Assembly (NCBI GenBank): GCA_937922655.1
Contig: CALAJH010000043.1
Coordinates: forward strand, 1 to 38,538
Direction: 5' to 3'
DNA from: an uncultured Bacteroidia bacterium
GTDB lineage: Bacteria; Bacteroidota; Bacteroidia; J057; CALAJH01
DNA length: 38,538 bases
The translations under genes and the position numbers were made by a program. How positions within the stretch are numbered: position 1 is the first letter of the stretch; each line of letters starts with the position of its first letter. This document shows positions 34,355 to 38,538 of this stretch, piece by piece. The notes under the pieces are model-generated. The model was not told the DNA's origin. It saw only the letters and a program-made list of their open reading frames with translations, and did no database searches.

Positions 34355-35371
34355 ATGATTTGGAAATTGACGGTTGCGACCTTGACGGCGTTTTTTTGTC
34401 TGGGGGGCTATGCTTACGCCCAACAAAAAGGGTCGTTTGCCAAACCCCGTTCGGGGCAGTCGTCGCGAGCCAAGCCCGAAAAAAAACGGAAGTTGGCAGA
34501 CTTGCTCAACCCTTACCGTCGCGGCGATCCGCGCGGCTTGGGGGAGCGCAAGCGTTCGTTGGCCGACGCGGTGCGCGGCCCGGCCAAGTTCGGTCCCAAC
34601 CGGCACGTAGCGCACAAGCAGAGTTTCGTCGAGGCGTTTTATCCCAAGTTCGGCAACGGCAAGGGCTTGGGAGATTACAAACCAAGTTTTGCGGACATGA
34701 TACGTCCGTTTTTTCGAGGCGATCCTCGCGGCTCGGGACAACCCAAAAATTCGGTTTTCGACGGCGTACGCTACTATCAGCGCGGCGGTCATTCGCCCAA
34801 TTCCGCACGGTTTTGGCGGGCGATGCTCCAAAGTTCGCGCAACGCCTGCGACCCCGCCCAACGACAAATGGCTTACGACATCGACGCCCTTGGGAACGGA
34901 GTCCGAAACACGCTCATCAACAACAAAAAATTTTGTAAACTCAACGCTACGTATTCGGGTATTTCCGCCGGGCAAGTGGTCAAAAGCCAAAAGTACGGCT
35001 TCGGGGTGGTGGCCGACGTCGAACTTGGCCTCAAAAAAACAAACTTTGTCCGTTACAAAGATCCGGCGGCACAACAGCGTTCGGTCGCCGGACAAAACGA
35101 GAGGCCGCCGGGCCGTTTCGTGCGCCAACCGAACTACGTCGCGGGCGTTAAGAATCTAGTCATCGTCGTTCCCAACCCCAACCGTAAAAGCAAACGCGAC
35201 GCCTTTAAGCGCGTTCGTCTCGACCCCGACGAAACCAAGGAAATCATGCTTGCGAGCCTGGTCAAACGCAACCGCATCGATTGGATTGTGCGCATGTATC
35301 CTGAAGAACGGGAAAACCTGCTTTTTCTCAAACAAAAATACACTCCGCCCAAACAGGCCCTCAACCCGTGA
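34355..35371 (+). CDS. Exported basic protein with 22-residue tandem repeats, function unknown
   Basis: I do not recognise this 338-residue protein. It has a signal peptide (MIWKLTVATLTAFFCLGGYAYAQ). Residues 45-153 form five tandem units of 21-22 residues; the better ones follow x-S-F-A-D-x-h-x-P-x-x-R-G-D-P-R-G-x-G-x-x-K. Examples are KLADLLNPYRRGDPRGLGERK and PSFADMIRPFFRGDPRGSGQPK. A C-terminal region of about 180 residues follows (155-338). It has two cysteines (in NACDPAQRQMAYD and NKKFCKLNATYSG) that could form a disulfide, and ends in a basic helix-rich tail. The protein is rich in Lys/Arg and likely periplasmic or outer-membrane facing. Its stop overlaps the start of the M50 protease gene (GTGA at 35368-35371), which indicates translational coupling, so the protease is its most likely partner. 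Confidence 0.75.
   Translation: MIWKLTVATLTAFFCLGGYAYAQQKGSFAKPRSGQSSRAKPEKKRKLADLLNPYRRGDPRGLGERKRSLADAVRGPAKFGPNRHVAHKQSFVEAFYPKFGNGKGLGDYKPSFADMIRPFFRGDPRGSGQPKNSVFDGVRYYQRGGHSPNSARFWRAMLQSSRNACDPAQRQMAYDIDALGNGVRNTLINNKKFCKLNATYSGISAGQVVKSQKYGFGVVADVELGLKKTNFVRYKDPAAQQRSVAGQNERPPGRFVRQPNYVAGVKNLVIVVPNPNRKSKRDAFKRVRLDPDETKEIMLASLVKRNRIDWIVRMYPEERENLLFLKQKYTPPKQALNP
34487..34813 (+). repeat. Five 22-residue tandem repeats in the exported basic protein
   Basis: Residues 45-66, 67-88, 89-109, 110-131 and 132-153 align without gaps except for one missing residue in unit 3. Conserved positions are S-(F/L/V)-(A/V/F)-(D/E) near the start, R/K-G-(D/N) in the middle and a closing G-x-x-K. Units 1 and 4 share RGDPRG; units 2 and 5 are the most diverged. 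Confidence 0.75.
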
Positions 35372-36651
35372 GCCGACAAGCACGAACCTACACGCTGCAC
35401 GCGCTTTTGGCGGCGCTTACTCTCTTTACCACCACGCTTGCCGGCGCGGAACTTATCACGGGCCGTCCGTGGGACGCATGGCTCGGAAAAACGGAAACGG
35501 CCCTAAGCCATCTGTTGGAAGGCCTGCCTTATTCGCTGTCGTTCTTGGCGTTTTTGACCTTTCACGAATTCGGACACTATTTTGCGGCGCTCTATTACGG
35601 CGTGCGTACCTCCCTACCCTACTATATCCCGGTATACTTTCCTTTTTCGCCCGTGAACATCGGCAGTTTCGGCGCAATTATTCGTTTGCGTTCCCAACCG
35701 CGCACCACCGCCGAATACTTCGACCTCGGCGTGGCGGGACCGTTGGCGGGCTTTGTCGTTTCCATCGTGCTTTTGACCTACGGCTATACCCACCTGCCTC
35801 CGGCCGAATATCTGCACAACATCCATCCCGAATACCGGTTCATCAACTACGATACGGGCGCCCTGCCCACCGAAGAACAAATTCTCGAACGCATCCCCCC
35901 CTACGGCCCTATTCCCTTCATTTACCGCACCGGCGATTCGATGCTCACCTGGTTCTTTGAGTCCTTCGTCGCCGACCCCAAACGTCTTCCCAACCACTTC
36001 GAAATCATTCACTATCCTTTTCTTTTCGTCGGCTTCATGACCCTGTTCTTTACGGCGCTCAACCTTTTGCCCATCGGACAACTCGACGGCGGCCACGTCG
36101 TTTACGGACTTTTCGGACGCGAACGCGCCAACCTCGTTTCAAAGGTTACCATCGTCCTGCTCATCCTTTACGGTGGCACGGGATTGATTTTGGACCAAGA
36201 CTTCGACATCGACTTCAGCCCCCGCGGAATAACCAACGCCGTTTATTTCGCCGTCGTTACGTTTGTCGGAATAAAACTTTTCAAAGGTTTCTCTGCGGGG
36301 GTTGTTTTCAGTTCGGCGATGATTATGGCTCAATGGGGATTGATTAAACTTTTTCCGGAGGCGGAGCCGTCGCCCGTTTGGGTGTTTTACGCGTTTGTCG
36401 GTACGTTTCTCATCCGGCCCGACCATCCGCCCGCCCAATACGAACATCGTTTGGACAACGTACGCAAAGCCGTGGGCATACTGGCGCTCGCGATATTCGT
36501 CTTGTCGTTCACCCCCCAACCCCTTACGTTGGTGAACACGCTCAAACACCAAAGAATCAACCGGATGTTGCTCGAAAAAGCGCGCCCCGCCCAACCGGAC
36601 GGCCCCAAACCCATTCCCCTCGAAGACTCTCGCACGATGCCGATGGAATAA
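35368..36651 (+). CDS. M50 family site-2-type membrane metalloprotease
   Basis: This 427-residue polytopic protein has the zinc motif HEFGH (H66-E67-x-x-H70) inside a transmembrane segment, and NLLPIGQLDGGH with the third ligand D240. SPVNIGSFGAIIRLRSQPRT and FDLGVAGPLAGF are conserved in site-2 proteases of the FtsH-independent, non-RseP type. No PDZ domain is inserted, so it is not an RseP orthologue. Such enzymes cut substrates within the membrane, often to release anti-sigma factors or clear signal-peptide remnants. It starts at GTG 35368, overlapping the stop of the repeat-protein gene. degQ follows 97 bp downstream in the same direction. Substrate is unknown; the repeat protein is the obvious candidate partner. 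Confidence 0.88.
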   Translation: MSRQARTYTLHALLAALTLFTTTLAGAELITGRPWDAWLGKTETALSHLLEGLPYSLSFLAFLTFHEFGHYFAALYYGVRTSLPYYIPVYFPFSPVNIGSFGAIIRLRSQPRTTAEYFDLGVAGPLAGFVVSIVLLTYGYTHLPPAEYLHNIHPEYRFINYDTGALPTEEQILERIPPYGPIPFIYRTGDSMLTWFFESFVADPKRLPNHFEIIHYPFLFVGFMTLFFTALNLLPIGQLDGGHVVYGLFGRERANLVSKVTIVLLILYGGTGLILDQDFDIDFSPRGITNAVYFAVVTFVGIKLFKGFSAGVVFSSAMIMAQWGLIKLFPEAEPSPVWVFYAFVGTFLIRPDHPPAQYEHRLDNVRKAVGILALAIFVLSFTPQPLTLVNTLKHQRINRMLLEKARPAQPDGPKPIPLEDSRTMPME

Positions 36652-36748
36652 CGCAAACTCGCTTTTGGGCATATGTTACCAATAATTTTTTCTTGAATTC
36701 GGCGCGATTTTTGCATAATCGTTGTTGAAAAAAATAAAAACAAAGCAT

Positions 36749-38227
36749 ATGAACAATACCAATAATATTATAGCGAAGCGCGTGTATATCGCGGCGTTTT
36801 TGTTTGGATTTTTGGGTGCGGGAACGGCGCTCGGCATGTTTTGGCTTCTTCGTCCCGAAAAAACGGCGACGGTCTCCACCTCGACGCCCGTCAATTACGT
36901 CAAACTGCCGAACTTCGGCGGCGACGGCGCGGAAAGCTTTGTGGCCGCCTCGGAAATCGCCACGCCCGCCGTCGTACATATTAAGTCGGTGGTTAAAACG
37001 ACCGAATCCCCGCGGCGCGGCGGCGGATACTACGAGTTTTTTGGTCATCCGTTCCGGGAGTTTTTTGGCGACGTCGAACCGTTCATGCCTCGCGGCGGCT
37101 CGGGTTCGGGAGTCATCATCACCTCCGAAGGATACATCGTTACCAACCACCACGTCGTCAACGGCGCCGACGAAATCGAGGTTACGCTCAACGACAACCG
37201 CAACTACAAGGCCGAACTTGTCGGTTCCGACCCGTCCACGGATTTGGCGCTTATCCGCATCAAAGAAAAAAACCTACCTTACCTTACTTATGGTAATTCG
37301 GACGACATCCGGGTGGGTGAATGGGTGTTGGCCGTTGGCAACCCCTTCAACCTCAACAGCACCGTAACCGCCGGCATTGTCAGCGCCAAAGGCAGAAATA
37401 TTGACATACTCAACGACCGCTACCGTATCGAATCCTTTATTCAAACGGATGCGGCCGTCAATCCGGGCAACAGCGGCGGCGCCCTTGTCAACCTCAAAGG
37501 CGAACTCATCGGCATCAATACGGCCATCGCCTCACAAACGGGTTCGTTTGCGGGCTATTCGTTTGCCGTGCCGGTTTCGATAGTCCGCAAAATCGTCGAC
37601 GACCTCAAAGAATACGGCACGGTGCAACGCGGATTTTTGGGCGTGAGCATCCGCGACGTCAACGCCGCCCTCGCCGCCGAAGAAAACCTTAGCGTCAAAC
37701 GCGGGGTGTACGTCGCCGAAGTCAATGAAAACTCCGCCGCCAAAGAGGCGGGCATAAAAAAAGGCGATGTTATCGTCAAAGTCAACGAAGAAAACGTCTA
37801 TACTTCTTCCGAACTTCAAGCCAAAATCGGCGTTAAACGGCCGGGCGAAACCGTCAAGCTGACGGTGATACGTAAAGGCGAAGAGATGGTCTTTTCCGTT
37901 ACCCTCAAAAACAAAACGGGCGAAATCGGTTTGGTCAAACGCGAAGACGACCGGCTCATGGCCGAATTGGGTGCGACCTTCGTCAATCCCACCCAAGAAG
38001 AACTCGACAACATCAAAGCCCGTTCGGGTGCGAAAGTCGAGTCGCTGACGCACGGCAAACTTCGGGCCGCGGGCGTGCGCGAAGGATTCATTATTACCAA
38101 AGTGGACAAAGAAACCGTGCGTTCGGCCGAAGACCTGACGCGCAAACTCTCCGGACGCTCCGGGGCCGTGCTCATTGAAGGTTATTACTCCGACGGCTCC
38201 CAAGACGCTTTCGCCGTCATTTTCTAA
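36749..38227 (+). CDS. degQ: Periplasmic serine protease DegQ/HtrA
   Basis: The 492-residue protein has an N-terminal membrane anchor or signal (about 11-34, VYIAAFLFGFLGAGTALGMF). A trypsin-like domain carries H135 (TNHHVV), D165 (STDLALIRI) and S242 (NPGNSGGAL), the full catalytic triad. PDZ1 (about 290-390) shows RGFLGVSIRDV and GVYVAEVNENSAAKEAGIKKGDVI. A second, more degenerate PDZ (about 425-490) shows GKLRAAGVREGFIITKVD. HtrA proteins degrade or refold damaged envelope proteins. The start is ATG 36749; a TTG at 36722 would add nine residues. Its place directly after the M50 protease suggests an envelope-proteolysis cluster. A terminator follows. Confidence 0.95.
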   Translation: MNNTNNIIAKRVYIAAFLFGFLGAGTALGMFWLLRPEKTATVSTSTPVNYVKLPNFGGDGAESFVAASEIATPAVVHIKSVVKTTESPRRGGGYYEFFGHPFREFFGDVEPFMPRGGSGSGVIITSEGYIVTNHHVVNGADEIEVTLNDNRNYKAELVGSDPSTDLALIRIKEKNLPYLTYGNSDDIRVGEWVLAVGNPFNLNSTVTAGIVSAKGRNIDILNDRYRIESFIQTDAAVNPGNSGGALVNLKGELIGINTAIASQTGSFAGYSFAVPVSIVRKIVDDLKEYGTVQRGFLGVSIRDVNAALAAEENLSVKRGVYVAEVNENSAAKEAGIKKGDVIVKVNEENVYTSSELQAKIGVKRPGETVKLTVIRKGEEMVFSVTLKNKTGEIGLVKREDDRLMAELGATFVNPTQEELDNIKARSGAKVESLTHGKLRAAGVREGFIITKVDKETVRSAEDLTRKLSGRSGAVLIEGYYSDGSQDAFAVIF

Positions 38228-38252
38228 ACGTTTGTCGAAAAAATAAAACTTA

Positions 38253-38289
38253 CCCCCGCCGACAAACATCGACGGGGGATTTTTTTTTT
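38253..38289 (+). terminator. Terminator of degQ
   Basis: CCCCCGCCGA (38253-38262) pairs with TCGACGGGGG (38269-38278) with one mismatch, followed by ten T residues. Confidence 0.85.
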
Positions 38290-38391
38290 GCGCTAAACAA
38301 AGGTTAATCGGGGTCGATTAGGCTGAAGAGGTTTAAATGGCTATCGCGACCCTACACCCCTTTCGTCGTGACGACGGCGCGGCGCCTGCAA

Positions 38392-38538
38392 CTAAACATT
38401 TTTCGGCGGCATAAACTTGGCCTGCGGCAAGCCAATGATTTTGGCGACGGTTTTCGGGGCCATACCTTCGGCCAACATTTTTCGAGCGGCGGCGATTTTT
38501 TCCGCCTCCGCTTTTTGCCTCGCCGCCTCGGCTTTCGC
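38392..38538 (-). CDS. Rpn/PD-(D/E)XK nuclease-like protein, C-terminal fragment (cut by window edge)
   Basis: The minus strand is open from the window edge to a TAG at 38392-38394 (48 residues). It reads AKAEAARQKAEAEKIAAARK, then MLAEGMAPKTVAKIIGLPQA. The lysine/alanine-rich helix followed by 'A+.ML.EGm....v..i.GLp' is the same C-terminal plan as the Rpn-like genes at the left edge, though sequence identity is low. The catalytic part is outside the window, so the family call rests on the tail alone. Confidence 0.55.
   Translation of the reverse strand, partial: AKAEAARQKAEAEKIAAARKMLAEGMAPKTVAKIIGLPQAKFMPPKNV

Noticed and set aside
24975-38227. Antiphage defence island
   Set aside because: Giant surface protein, M50 protease and HtrA might look unusual together, but no nuclease, NTPase or toxin typical of defence systems is present here.

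Overview
The window looks like a chromosomal segment of a Bacteroidota bacterium with moderately high GC, possibly from the Saprospiria or a related group; the rank below phylum is a guess. The evidence is two type IX secretion (T9SS) C-terminal sorting domains, several upstream boxes matching the Bacteroidota -7 consensus TAnnTTTG, few clear Shine-Dalgarno sequences, plugless and TolC-type outer-membrane proteins, and a CoxB-CoxA pair of the Bacteroidota kind. There are no rRNA or tRNA genes and no CRISPR array.

Layout. Positions 1-1013 hold the tail of one Rpn/PD-(D/E)XK nuclease-like gene followed by a complete one; their 3' ends are identical over at least 119 bp. The right edge carries the tail of a third family member on the opposite strand. 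Positions 1069-4014 encode an outer-membrane beta-barrel and an MFS transporter. On the minus strand 4111-5954 a PhnW-type aminotransferase overlaps a SAM methyltransferase. Positions 6201-8825 are tolC-like, comF and an orphan paaD-like gene, converging on a receiver-PP2C response regulator (8822-10039). A scar region follows (10252-12960): a decayed IS1-family element, an intact nitronate monooxygenase-like gene, and a frameshifted SBBP/T9SS pseudogene. Core metabolism and information genes occupy 13081-24474: coxB, coxA, recG, glutamate dehydrogenase (minus), pheS, lpxH-like, an acyl-CoA carboxylase carboxyltransferase, and a secreted esterase.

The most striking part is 24722-38227. A 9.3-kb minus-strand gene encodes a ~3,108-residue T9SS-exported parallel beta-helix protein. 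It contains 13 units of about 75 residues, each carrying the invariant block NGSLANIRNNRTTF. Divergent from it is a run of three envelope genes. The first is an unrecognised exported basic protein with five 22-residue tandem repeats. It is translationally coupled (GTGA overlap) to an M50 site-2-type membrane protease, and a DegQ/HtrA serine protease follows. This repeat protein-M50-HtrA arrangement next to a giant surface protein is the best candidate for an undescribed system, but its function is not evident from sequence.

A smaller regulatory curiosity lies between glutamate dehydrogenase and pheS. Two perfect DnaA boxes (TTATCCACA) sit there, one of them between the -33 and -7 elements of the predicted gdh promoter. 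All calls come from reading sequence and motifs by eye; no database search was run.
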